Part shown: positions 1 through 5,383 of the stretch, in pieces | Layout of the letters: every line of letters begins with the position of its first letter | Position numbering within the stretch: position 1 is the stretch's first letter | Origin: CAYGHG01 sp964349515 | GTDB lineage: Bacteria > Oederibacteriota > PGYV01 > CAYGHG01 | Assembly (NCBI GenBank): GCA_964349515.1 | Contig: CAYGHG010000065.1 | Location: 1-14,278 of the forward strand | DNA: 14,278 bases | Direction: 5' to 3' | Position numbers and translations under genes: made by a program | Notes under the pieces: generated by a model | The model's database searches: none | The model's input: the letters and a program-made list of their open reading frames with translations, nothing else | Told to the model about the DNA's origin: nothing

Positions 1-92
1 GCTGCCATGCTGCCGTAGTTTGCCATGCTGCCGTAGTTTGCCATGCTGCCGTAGTTTGCCATGCTGCCGTAGTTTGCCATGCCGCCGTAGTT
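1..92. repeat. 18-bp tandem repeat array 1 (about 5 copies)
   Basis: Five consecutive copies of the unit TGCCATGCTGCCGTAGTT run from about position 3 to 92. All have TAG at the variable trinucleotide; the last copy has one T-to-C change (GCCGCC). The array is followed at 93-107 by ACTAAGCCTCCAAGC, a flank that recurs beside the other arrays at about 2334 and, in diverged form, 3674. The array may continue left beyond the window. No credible coding function is seen. Confidence 0.95.
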
Positions 93-198
93 ACTAAGCC
101 TCCAAGCGTCCGTATTTTTCGTATTATACAATAAAGATTTTTATTTTGGTAGTGTTAACAGGTTCAGATACTGTTTACATTAATGTGTAATATAATTT

Positions 199-237
199 CC
201 TCTCCACCTTTAAAGGGGGAGAGGTTAGGTGAGGGGG
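199..237 (+). repeat. Dispersed hairpin repeat, copy A
   Basis: CCTCTCCACC (199-208), TTTAAA and GGGGGAGAGG (215-224) form a near-perfect palindrome with one mismatch, followed by TTAGGTGAGGGGG. The layout matches the hairpin at 13793-13826 (CCCTCTCC stem, then GTTAGGGTGAGG). Such hairpin-plus-tail repeats are common extragenic elements in many bacterial genomes. It could fold in RNA from either strand, but no T-run makes it a clear terminator. Confidence 0.75.
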
Positions 238-260
238 CATAGTTTTATGCTTTAAAGACG

Positions 261-323
261 CCCTCATCCCGCCCTTCTACCCCGCGAGGGGGTGCTGAAA
301 ATAGTCCCGCAAGCGGGAGAAGG
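261..323 (-). repeat. Dispersed hairpin repeat, copy B (inverted)
   Basis: CCCTCATCCCGCCC at 261-274 is a diverged reverse complement of the tail found in copy A. It is followed by CCTTCT (273-278), which pairs with AGAAGG (318-323). Two inner hairpins lie within: ACCCC/GGGGT at 279-293 and CCCGC-AA-GCGGG at 306-317. Copy B is therefore in opposite orientation to copy A, and the pair could form a large cruciform-like structure. Confidence 0.65.
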
Positions 324-404
324 AGAATTACCGGGTATAACAAATTTATTTTGCAATTACACACAATTCCTGACAGTCTCCGCTTTTAAAGCGGAAAAAA
401 TTAA

Positions 405-1871
405 CTAATACAGCAGTTGGCAGTGCATGCCGCCTGCGCCCCAGGCATAAACAGGAACAACCTTTACGCTGTAACCCTGTTTTTCAAAAAGTCTTTTTTG
501 TTTTTCCGTCAGCGGGTTCGCCATTCCAGAAACCTCGTCCATTACCATCCATAAGTGCTCTATTTTTTTCAGAATATCAGCCAAATCTTCCTCAGAATTC
601 CCCGCATAATTCCCGTCGTTTAAATCCCCAAACCCGGCCAGTACCTCCATGAGTTTTGTTTGCGGCGTCATACCCTTTCCTGACTGAATATGATACGGGT
701 ATTTGCCGAGAAGCACCGTTGCCTTCCCCGTTTCCCTGTCGCGGTAACGCGGGCTGTTTGCAGGGCTCCGCACAGGATGATCGGCAAAGGGCAGCCTTAT
801 GACTTTATAACCATTATTTTTCATCTCTTTTGCGGCTATATCATATTCCCTGCCTGCGTTTGAGGCAAGATCCCCGGTGAGTTCTTCCCCCGACAGAGCG
901 TCAAAACTCCTGGCCTGATATTTCGGAATAAATGCAAGGGGTTTGCCTCTGTTTTCGGGAGGCATCGTGCACACAGTCATATCCAGATGAAACACCTCAT
1001 AACAGCCGAGTTCCGGCTTTTCAAGAACTGTTTCAGGCAGGAACATCACGTCAACCCCAAAAAAGGAATCCGAGAACTCCCGCCGCACGTGTTCAACCTC
1101 TTCTTTTGTGAGCGGCATGCTTTCATAGGACTGCCCTGTTTTTCTCTCATAATACATCAGAGCCCTGTTGCGGCCCGCAAGCACCCGTGCCTTTTTATCC
1201 GGGCCCCACACGATGTCAAGATCGCCCCCCTCCGCGCTTACAAAATCATCCATATCGTGAATCACGAAGTCAGCAGGATATGATTCGGCCAGCGCCTTAA
1301 CAGATTTAACGTATTCGCTTCTGTCTTCGCTTCCCGCGGCGAGTATCACCCTGCCGTCAGAGGCCCTCCCTATGACTTTGCACATGTCCTGAGGCCACTC
1401 CACCTGCACGGGCGTTTTATAAAACCGCACCCTGTCACGCACGTCTTTGTCAGTAAAGCCGCATCTTTTTTTCAGATAGTTAATAAAATAACGCTCCTCG
1501 CCCCCCCGCGACTCCGCCACATACCGAGGGTCAGGCACCGCCACGTACAAAACTGTATATGACGGTATGTGTTTTAAAACTTCGCCCCTGGATAACTCAA
1601 AATTAAGATGATACAGCTCTTCTTCCAGCCGCTCCGGCTTGTTTCCTTTTTTGTCCTCAAACCTTTTTAGCTTTGGCAAAAAAAAGTATTCATCCTGCCG
1701 CGGCCATAACCCGATCACGGCAAAACTCATATACCGTTCTGATTCCGGCACAAGCAGAATGCCTTTGTCTTCAATAAACGTGCCCTTGGGAACAGGCATA
1801 AGCCAGCCGCCCGCAAAAGAAAGGATAAACATAGAAAAAACAGCCGCAGGAATCAATATGAAGCGTTTCAT
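405..1871 (-). CDS. Exported pentein-fold deiminase-like protein (guanidino-modifying superfamily)
   Basis: This 488-residue protein starts with a signal peptide or membrane anchor (residues 1-26, MKRF then a hydrophobic stretch). It carries the pieces of the arginine/agmatine/peptidylarginine deiminase active site in the right order: WPQD (159-162, D162), AEGGD (213-217, E214), FHLD (294-297, H295 and D297) and GGMHC (480-484, C484) at the extreme C-terminus. These correspond to Asp166, Glu224, His278, Asp280 and Cys406 of Pseudomonas arginine deiminase as I recall them. The fold assignment is good but the substrate is unknown: export would suit a peptidylarginine or other extracytoplasmic guanidine substrate rather than free cytosolic arginine. 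The WxRD arginine common in relatives is Gln here. The ATG at 1869-1871 has GGTGA five bases upstream. It is a single-gene unit with its own promoter; a terminator sits just before the start. Confidence 0.72.
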   Translation of the reverse strand: MKRFILIPAAVFSMFILSFAGGWLMPVPKGTFIEDKGILLVPESERYMSFAVIGLWPRQDEYFFLPKLKRFEDKKGNKPERLEEELYHLNFELSRGEVLKHIPSYTVLYVAVPDPRYVAESRGGEERYFINYLKKRCGFTDKDVRDRVRFYKTPVQVEWPQDMCKVIGRASDGRVILAAGSEDRSEYVKSVKALAESYPADFVIHDMDDFVSAEGGDLDIVWGPDKKARVLAGRNRALMYYERKTGQSYESMPLTKEEVEHVRREFSDSFFGVDVMFLPETVLEKPELGCYEVFHLDMTVCTMPPENRGKPLAFIPKYQARSFDALSGEELTGDLASNAGREYDIAAKEMKNNGYKVIRLPFADHPVRSPANSPRYRDRETGKATVLLGKYPYHIQSGKGMTPQTKLMEVLAGFGDLNDGNYAGNSEEDLADILKKIEHLWMVMDEVSGMANPLTEKQKRLFEKQGYSVKVVPVYAWGAGGMHCQLLY

Positions 1872-1883
1872 TTTTCACCATAT

Positions 1884-1903
1884 AAAAAAAGGCGCAAAGC
1901 GCC
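1884..1903 (-). terminator. Intrinsic terminator in the 5' leader of the deiminase-like gene
   Basis: On the minus strand GGCGC-TTT-GCGCC is followed directly by seven Ts, a compact rho-independent terminator. It lies downstream of a promoter at 1959-1987 and only about 12 bases before the start codon of the next gene, so it is either an attenuator for that gene or the end of a short independent RNA. A second minus-strand hairpin (TTTTTG/CAAAAA, 1924-1941) lies upstream in the same leader. I found no known riboswitch class. Confidence 0.7.
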
Positions 1904-1958
1904 CCGTTTGAATGTCTCTGTTATTTTTGACAAAACAAAAACTATTTAGTTGCTGTGT

Positions 1959-1987
1959 ATTGTAAAGCACTTTGTCCCAAGTCTCAA
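1959..1987 (-). promoter_or_regulatory. Sigma-70-type promoter of the deiminase-like gene
   Basis: Minus-strand TTGAGA (1987-1982) is separated by exactly 17 bases from TACAAT (1964-1959). Each box matches the consensus at five of six positions. Predicted transcription start is near 1952, giving a leader of about 80 nt that contains the terminator at 1884-1903. Confidence 0.6.
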
Positions 1988-2191
1988 GTGTAAAACTCAC
2001 AGCCCAAAGCCCAAGTAAAAACAACCGTCCCGGCAATGCCGCCGTAGTTACCAATCCTCTGTCTTTATCGATGCTGCCGTAGTCACCAATCGTCCAAGCC
2101 TCCAATCCTCTGCCTTTATCGATGCTGCCATGCTGCCGTAGTTACTAAGCCTCCGTTCTCACGATGCTGCCGTCGTTTGCCATGCCGCCGT
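1988..2191. repeat. Degenerate and expanded copies of the 18-bp repeat family, array 2 left part
   Basis: From about 2037 the sequence is built from pieces of the 18-bp family (ATGCTGCCGTAGT, ATGCCGCCGTAGTT) joined by CCAATCCTCTG and CTTTATCGATGCTGCC modules. The module CCAATCCTCTG-CTTTATCGATGCTGCC occurs at 2051-2078 and 2102-2129, a direct repeat with a 51-base period and one mismatch. Near the gap the variable trinucleotide becomes TCG (2165-2191). Positions 1988-2036 show loose CCAAGT/CAAAGC heptad-like repetition. No gene is supported here. Confidence 0.8.
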
Positions 2192-2291
2192 NNNNNNNNN
2201 NNNNNNNNNNNNNNNNNNNNNNNNNNNNNNNNNNNNNNNNNNNNNNNNNNNNNNNNNNNNNNNNNNNNNNNNNNNNNNNNNNNNNNNNNNN
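2192..2291. other. Scaffold gap of 100 N
   Basis: Exactly 100 Ns interrupt the sequence inside an 18-bp tandem array, with repeat units on both sides (TGCCATGCCGCCGT before, GTCGTT after). This is the usual placeholder for a gap of unknown length, so the true copy number of array 2 is unknown. Confidence 0.97.
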
Positions 2292-2333
2292 GTCGTTTGC
2301 CATGCTGCCGTCGTTTGCCATGCCGCCGTAGTC
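2292..2333. repeat. 18-bp tandem repeat array 2, right part
   Basis: One partial and two full units (2298-2315 TGCCATGCTGCCGTCGTT; 2316-2333 TGCCATGCCGCCGTAGTC) resume after the gap. They end in ACCAAGCCTCCAAGCC, the same flank as array 1. Only 18 bases then separate the array from the nagA stop codon. Confidence 0.9.
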
Positions 2334-2351
2334 ACCAAGCCTCCAAGCCTC

Positions 2352-3341
2352 TCAGTCCTTTATTTCTACAAACTCCGCCTTCCACCCTTTCCTAACCCTC
2401 CCCGCCTTGACACCTGAAAACACCGCCGGGTTGTGTGTTGCGCAGCGGAAGACCTCTTCAAACTTCAGCCCCAATTCATTTACAAGCCTTAAACACGACC
2501 ACAAAAGCGGCTTATTGCCGCCCTTTAATACCCCGTGGTCGTTCTTTTCGCCCGTATAATCAGAAACAAGGATTATCTTTTCAGGGCCTATTATGCCGAA
2601 CGCCTGCCTTATGTTTACATCCTGCACGTGTTTGCCGTCTGCTATCAGTTCCGCAAAAACGCCTTTGGTTTCAGAAAGCGCTTTGAAAATACCTCCCCTG
2701 CCTGCATCAAAAGCATCCATTGCGTTAAAAAGATGGGTAACTCCCGACGCGCCTTGGCTAAAAGCCCCGGCACACTCTTTTTCGCCTGCGGCAGTATGCC
2801 CTATCAGCACTTTTATTCCGGCCGCAGAGATGCGTTTTACCGCTTTCATGGCTCCCTTTAGTTCCGGGGCAATTGTAACAGCTCTAAGTTTTTTTAACGA
2901 CAAGAGTTTCTGTATTATTGCAGGGCTTACTTCCTTTATAAATTCTTTATCTATCGCGCCGCGTTTTTTTGTATTAATGAAAGGCCCTTCCAGATACAAT
3001 CCGATGCATTCTGCGCCGCCGGTATTCTCGGGGATTTCATATTCACACCCGTCAGAATAAACAGAAGCACAAAGAAAAGAAGCAACCCCCTGCCGCTGAA
3101 GTTTATAGCACAGTTTTTCAAAATCCTCTTTGTTGTCCATTCCGCCAGGCCTGCGCCAGTTTGGATGATGAACGTGCAAATCAATAAGAGCAGGCGCAAG
3201 AATTAAGCCTTTTAGGTCCATAGCGCCGTTCAGAGTGCCCCTGCGCTTAAAAACCCGGGTTATCACCCCGCCTTCAGCCTCCAAAGAGTCCGCATCTATA
3301 AACTTTATCCCGTCAAAAATCCGTGCATTTGTAATCAGCAT
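2352..3341 (-). CDS. nagA: N-acetylglucosamine-6-phosphate deacetylase
   Basis: This is a 329-residue amidohydrolase that removes the acetyl group from N-acetylglucosamine-6-phosphate in amino-sugar use and cell-wall recycling; it should be cytosolic. Numbering from the ATG at 3341, it has the metal-site motif LIDLHVH (H56, H58), LYLEGPF (E118), IGHTAA (H182), VTHLFNAM (H203), ADGKH (H238) and a catalytic Asp in LVSDYTG (D261). It is about 50 residues shorter than typical NagA (about 380). It reads SDY where TDA is usual and THNPA where SLNPA is usual. The open frame extends six codons upstream to a TTG at 3359, but the ATG is preferred because protein similarity starts at MLITNARIFDG and a TATAAT box lies just before it. 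No Shine-Dalgarno sequence precedes either start. The gene stands alone and its stop abuts an 18-bp array. Confidence 0.88.
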   Translation of the reverse strand: MLITNARIFDGIKFIDADSLEAEGGVITRVFKRRGTLNGAMDLKGLILAPALIDLHVHHPNWRRPGGMDNKEDFEKLCYKLQRQGVASFLCASVYSDGCEYEIPENTGGAECIGLYLEGPFINTKKRGAIDKEFIKEVSPAIIQKLLSLKKLRAVTIAPELKGAMKAVKRISAAGIKVLIGHTAAGEKECAGAFSQGASGVTHLFNAMDAFDAGRGGIFKALSETKGVFAELIADGKHVQDVNIRQAFGIIGPEKIILVSDYTGEKNDHGVLKGGNKPLLWSCLRLVNELGLKFEEVFRCATHNPAVFSGVKAGRVRKGWKAEFVEIKD

Positions 3342-3347
3342 GTGGGC

Positions 3348-3356
3348 ATTATAACA
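3348..3356 (-). promoter_or_regulatory. Extended -10 promoter giving a probable leaderless nagA mRNA
   Basis: On the minus strand TG-T-TATAAT is a perfect extended -10 element. Six bases (GCCCAC) separate it from the nagA ATG, so the expected start point falls on or next to the A of the ATG. The -35 region (ATAAAC at 17-base spacing, derived from heptad-repeat DNA) is poor, which extended -10 promoters tolerate. Confidence 0.5.
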
Positions 3357-3368
3357 CAAGGGGGGGTA

Positions 3369-3445
3369 AAGTTTATAGTTTACAGTCTACAGTTTACAGT
3401 TTACAGTCTACAGTCTACAGTCTACAGTCTACAGTCTACAGTTTA
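3369..3445. repeat. 7-bp tandem repeat array (11 copies)
   Basis: Eleven consecutive heptamers follow the pattern (C/T/A)AGT(C/T)TA. CAGTCTA occurs six times (3383-3389 and five in a row at 3404-3438), CAGTTTA three times, and AAGTTTA and TAGTTTA once each. It lies between nagA and the 18-bp array. It resembles the short tandemly repeated heptamers known from cyanobacteria and other genomes. Confidence 0.95.
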
Positions 3446-3511
3446 AGTACCAGCCATGCTGCGATGCAGCCGCAGTTACCGTCGCGTCCAAGCCTCTGTT
3501 CTTCTCGATGC
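3446..3511. repeat. Degenerate left flank of array 3
   Basis: This stretch contains diverged pieces of the 18-bp family (CCATGCTGCGATGCAGCCGCAGTTACC), a GTCCAAGCCTCTG joint and a CTCGATGCTGCC entry module resembling those at 2051-2129. A short perfect hairpin GCTGC-GAT-GCAGC is at 3457-3469. No coding role is evident. Confidence 0.6.
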
Positions 3512-3673
3512 TGCCATGCTGCCGTAGTCTGCCATGCTGCCGTCTTCTGCCATGCTGCCGTAGTTTGCCATGCCGCCGTCTTCTGCCATGCTGCCGTCTT
3601 CTGCCATGCTGCCGTCTTCTGCCATGCTGCCGTAGTTTGCCATGCTGCCGTCTTCTGCCATGCTTCCGTAGTC
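3512..3673. repeat. 18-bp tandem repeat array 3 (9 copies)
   Basis: Nine uninterrupted 18-bp units fill 162 bases. The five variable last bases run TAGTC, TCTTC, TAGTT, TCTTC, TCTTC, TCTTC, TAGTT, TCTTC, TAGTC. One unit has CCGCC and the last has CTTCC; otherwise the units are identical. Because 18 is a multiple of three, several frames stay open (for example M-A-E-D-G-S on the minus strand). However, the composition and the absence of conserved ends argue against a gene. Confidence 0.95.
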
Positions 3674-3701
3674 ACCAACCCTCCGCTCTCTTTATTTCCC
3701 A

Positions 3702-3729
3702 TTGACTTCCTGCCTAAAAAGGTTAAAAT
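3702..3729 (+). promoter_or_regulatory. Sigma-70-type promoter of the sorting-domain/PorV operon
   Basis: TTGACT (3702-3707), a 16-base spacer and TAAAAT (3724-3729) each match the consensus at five of six positions. The predicted start near 3736 gives a leader of about 27 nt containing the GGAGG ribosome binding site (3753-3757). Confidence 0.65.
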
Positions 3730-3762
3730 CATATACATTATCAAACAATTTTGGAGGAAAAG

Positions 3763-4281
3763 ATGAAAAAACTGACACTTATTCTGATACTGGCGTTTAT
3801 TCCGGCTTTTGCTCTTTTTGCTACTGACACGCCGACCGAAACGCCTGTTGATACCGCAACAGAAACACCGACACCCTCGCCTACAGAAACACCTGACTAT
3901 ACCGCGACAGAAACCCCAACAGAGACGCCTACCGTGACTGAAACTTCCACAATAACAATGACACCTACAATCACCCCCACATTTACAGCAAGCCCGACAC
4001 CTCAGGCCCACGTGTATTCATATCCCAACCCTGTTAACACTTCAATAATGGGGATTGCTTACCCTATACCTGACGGAAAAACAGCCGTCAAAGCGCACAT
4101 AGTAATACGCACCCTGACCGGGGAAATCGCAGCCGACATAACAGACACCACACCCAATGGTTACACTACATTCCCTACTGAAAAATTCGCGCGCGGCTCA
4201 TATTTCTATACCGCTGTAATAACATTCTCGGACGGCACAAGCGAAAAATACAACCGCAGAAAATTTGCTGTGGTCAAATAA
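3763..4281 (+). CDS. Small secreted Thr/Pro-rich protein with type IX-like C-terminal sorting domain
   Basis: The protein has 172 residues in three parts. Residues 1-20 are a Sec signal peptide (MKK, hydrophobic core, cleavage expected after ALFA). Residues 21-80 are a low-complexity linker with 26 Thr, 12 Pro and 3 Ser, in which nearly every odd-numbered residue is Thr. Residues 81-172 form a small beta-rich domain that starts YSYPNPVN and includes GEI...GSYFYTAVI and ends KYNRRKFAVVK, the pattern of type IX (Por) secretion or FlgD-Ig-like C-terminal domains. No catalytic domain lies between linker and tail. The start is the ATG at 3763, with GGAGG six bases upstream; a TTG at 3751 is in frame but lies before the ribosome site. 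It is followed 10 bases later by a PorV-like gene. An anchored, glycosylated surface protein is the likeliest role, but function is unknown. Confidence 0.78.
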   Translation: MKKLTLILILAFIPAFALFATDTPTETPVDTATETPTPSPTETPDYTATETPTETPTVTETSTITMTPTITPTFTASPTPQAHVYSYPNPVNTSIMGIAYPIPDGKTAVKAHIVIRTLTGEIAADITDTTPNGYTTFPTEKFARGSYFYTAVITFSDGTSEKYNRRKFAVVK

Positions 4282-4291
4282 GGAGCATACA

Positions 4292-5233
4292 ATGAAAAAA
4301 ATCATCTCAATAATCTCTGTTCTCACGCTGGCAGCATGCCTCAGCGCGTCTTCAGTGGAAATCAAAGATTCCGCTTCTGTCGCGGCAAAGTATCTTGACA
4401 TCACCGCCGGCGCCGCAGGAGCCGGCATGGGAAATGCATATCTCGGCGCCTCTGTTGACGCAGAAGCTGTTTTCTGGAACCCCGCGGGCTTAAACAACAT
4501 GAAAAGACAGGACAAGGATTTCAGCATATATTTTTCCCAGAACATTTGGTTTATGAATTCCGCAATGACTCATATAAGCGCCGCAAAGCATGTTAAAAAA
4601 ATCGGCACATTCGCCCTCGGGCTTGCTTATTTCGGCGCGGGCGAGATGGACCGCTCGGGGATCACATCCGCCGGCGACCCCATACCTATGGAAGGCTCTT
4701 TCTCGCCTTTCGGCTTTATTGCTTCCGTCTCATACGCCAACAACCTTGACCAGGACACTGATTACGGCGTAACCATCAAATACCTTCTCGACTCTGTTGA
4801 CGGAGACGGCGTACACGCCGCGCTTTTTGACATCGGAGCCAGGTATCACTTCAGGCCGCTTTCCGGCCTCTCATTCTCGCTTGCCGCAAAGAACTTCGGC
4901 GCTGCAATCGCAGGCAAACCGGCCGCCAAAGAGGTGTCAATAGCCGCTCTTTATGCCTTTGCCATTGAAGATTTTAAATTTAAAGTTGAATATGACGCAT
5001 GCGGAAAACTCAGCGTGCCTGCGCTGCACAGGGCGGGGCTTGAGGTTGTGTTTCCTTATCTGTTTACTGCAAGGCTCGGCTACCAGACCGACAACACCGG
5101 TGCAACCGAAGGTTTAAAAGGCTTCACAGCCGGCATAGGCGTTAATATTGACCGCAAGAAAATAGATTTTGCTTTTGAGCCCTACGGCGAAATAGGCGAG
5201 GCCTACAAACTCTCATTTGGCGGGGATTTCTAA
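4292..5233 (+). CDS. PorV/PorQ-family outer-membrane beta-barrel protein
   Basis: This is a 313-residue protein with a signal peptide (MKKIISIISVLTLAACLSAS), followed by GAGMGNAYLGASVDAEAVFWNPAGL (about residues 41-65), the N-terminal signature of the PorV/PorQ (UPF0164, FadL-like) barrels. The remainder consists of alternating amphipathic strands (for example TFALGLAYFG, FKFKVEYDA, ARLGYQT) and ends in Phe, as barrels often do. PorV of Bacteroidetes binds type IX secretion substrates by their C-terminal domain and delivers them to the surface attachment complex. The adjacent upstream gene has such a domain, which supports a cargo-shuttle pair. Its GGAG site (4282-4285) follows directly on the upstream stop codon, so the two genes are one operon. 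LAAC (residues 13-16) could be read as a lipobox, but a barrel is favoured. PorV and PorQ cannot be told apart here. Confidence 0.8.
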   Translation: MKKIISIISVLTLAACLSASSVEIKDSASVAAKYLDITAGAAGAGMGNAYLGASVDAEAVFWNPAGLNNMKRQDKDFSIYFSQNIWFMNSAMTHISAAKHVKKIGTFALGLAYFGAGEMDRSGITSAGDPIPMEGSFSPFGFIASVSYANNLDQDTDYGVTIKYLLDSVDGDGVHAALFDIGARYHFRPLSGLSFSLAAKNFGAAIAGKPAAKEVSIAALYAFAIEDFKFKVEYDACGKLSVPALHRAGLEVVFPYLFTARLGYQTDNTGATEGLKGFTAGIGVNIDRKKIDFAFEPYGEIGEAYKLSFGGDF

Positions 5234-5383
5234 CACATAACCAGGTATAGGGTTACAGCTCACAGCTTACAGTTCACAGTTTAAAGTTTAAAGTTTAAAG
5301 TTTATAGTTTACCGTTCTAACTTTCAGTTTTCAACTTTCAGTTTTCAGTTCAGCCTTCATTTCTAACTTTCAGCTTTCAGTTT
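5234..5383. repeat. Heptad-repeat DNA between convergent operons
   Basis: From about 5257 the sequence is a run of 7-bp units: CAGCTCA, CAGCTTA, CAGTTCA, CAGTTTA, then AAGTTTA three times, TAGTTTA, and after a break at about 5312-5327 TTTCAGT/TTTCAAC/TTTCAGC units. The first half uses the same CAGTTTA unit as 3369-3445. The repeat continues to about 5395 and overlaps the end of the minus-strand regulator gene. No convincing terminator hairpin is seen for either converging operon. Confidence 0.88.

Larger units (their letters stand above)
93..404. other. Gene-free spacer with inverted hairpin repeats
   Basis: No start-to-stop frame with protein-like composition is present. Positions 93-198 are AT-rich with nothing recognised after the array flank. 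Positions 199-323 hold the hairpin repeats listed separately. Positions 324-404 lie just downstream of the deiminase-like gene on the minus strand. A palindrome at 380-394 (CCGCTTTTAAAGCGG) is there, but its T-run is on the wrong side for a canonical minus-strand terminator. Confidence 0.6.

Noticed and set aside
380..394. Terminator of the deiminase-like gene (CCGCTTTTAAAGCGG)
   Set aside because: On the minus strand the T-run comes before the stem rather than after it.
1875..2105. 76-codon minus-strand frame upstream of the deiminase-like gene
   Set aside because: Its first part is repeat DNA, its middle covers a strong promoter and its end covers the intrinsic terminator. The composition is not protein-like.
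2177..2395. Open frame across the N gap
   Set aside because: The frame depends on unknown bases and repeat units.
2593..3060. Long plus-strand frame opposite nagA
   Set aside because: It is antisense to a gene with clear family motifs and carries no recognisable domain itself.
3476..3661. Minus-strand frame encoding repeated M-A-E-D-G-S
   Set aside because: It is repeat-derived and has no conserved ends. Equivalent frames at the other arrays do not share start or stop positions.
3512..3673. CRISPR array
   Set aside because: Units are direct 18-mers with no spacers between them and no cas genes are nearby.
3512..3673. Sigma-54 binding sites within the 18-bp units (TGGCA resembles the -24 box), tempting because of the sigma-54 activator
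   Set aside because: At the required 10-base spacing after GG the unit reads CA rather than GC, so the -12 element is missing.
3436..4011. Minus-strand open frame with repeated A-A-W-Q-K-T units across array 3
   Set aside because: It arises because the 18-bp unit keeps frames open. It also runs antisense through the promoter and the signal peptide/linker coding region of the better supported gene at 3763.
4328..4339. Lipoprotein signal (LAAC) in the PorV-like protein
   Set aside because: The match is short, and PorV-family barrels use ordinary Sec signal peptides. The SAS site just after it fits signal peptidase I.
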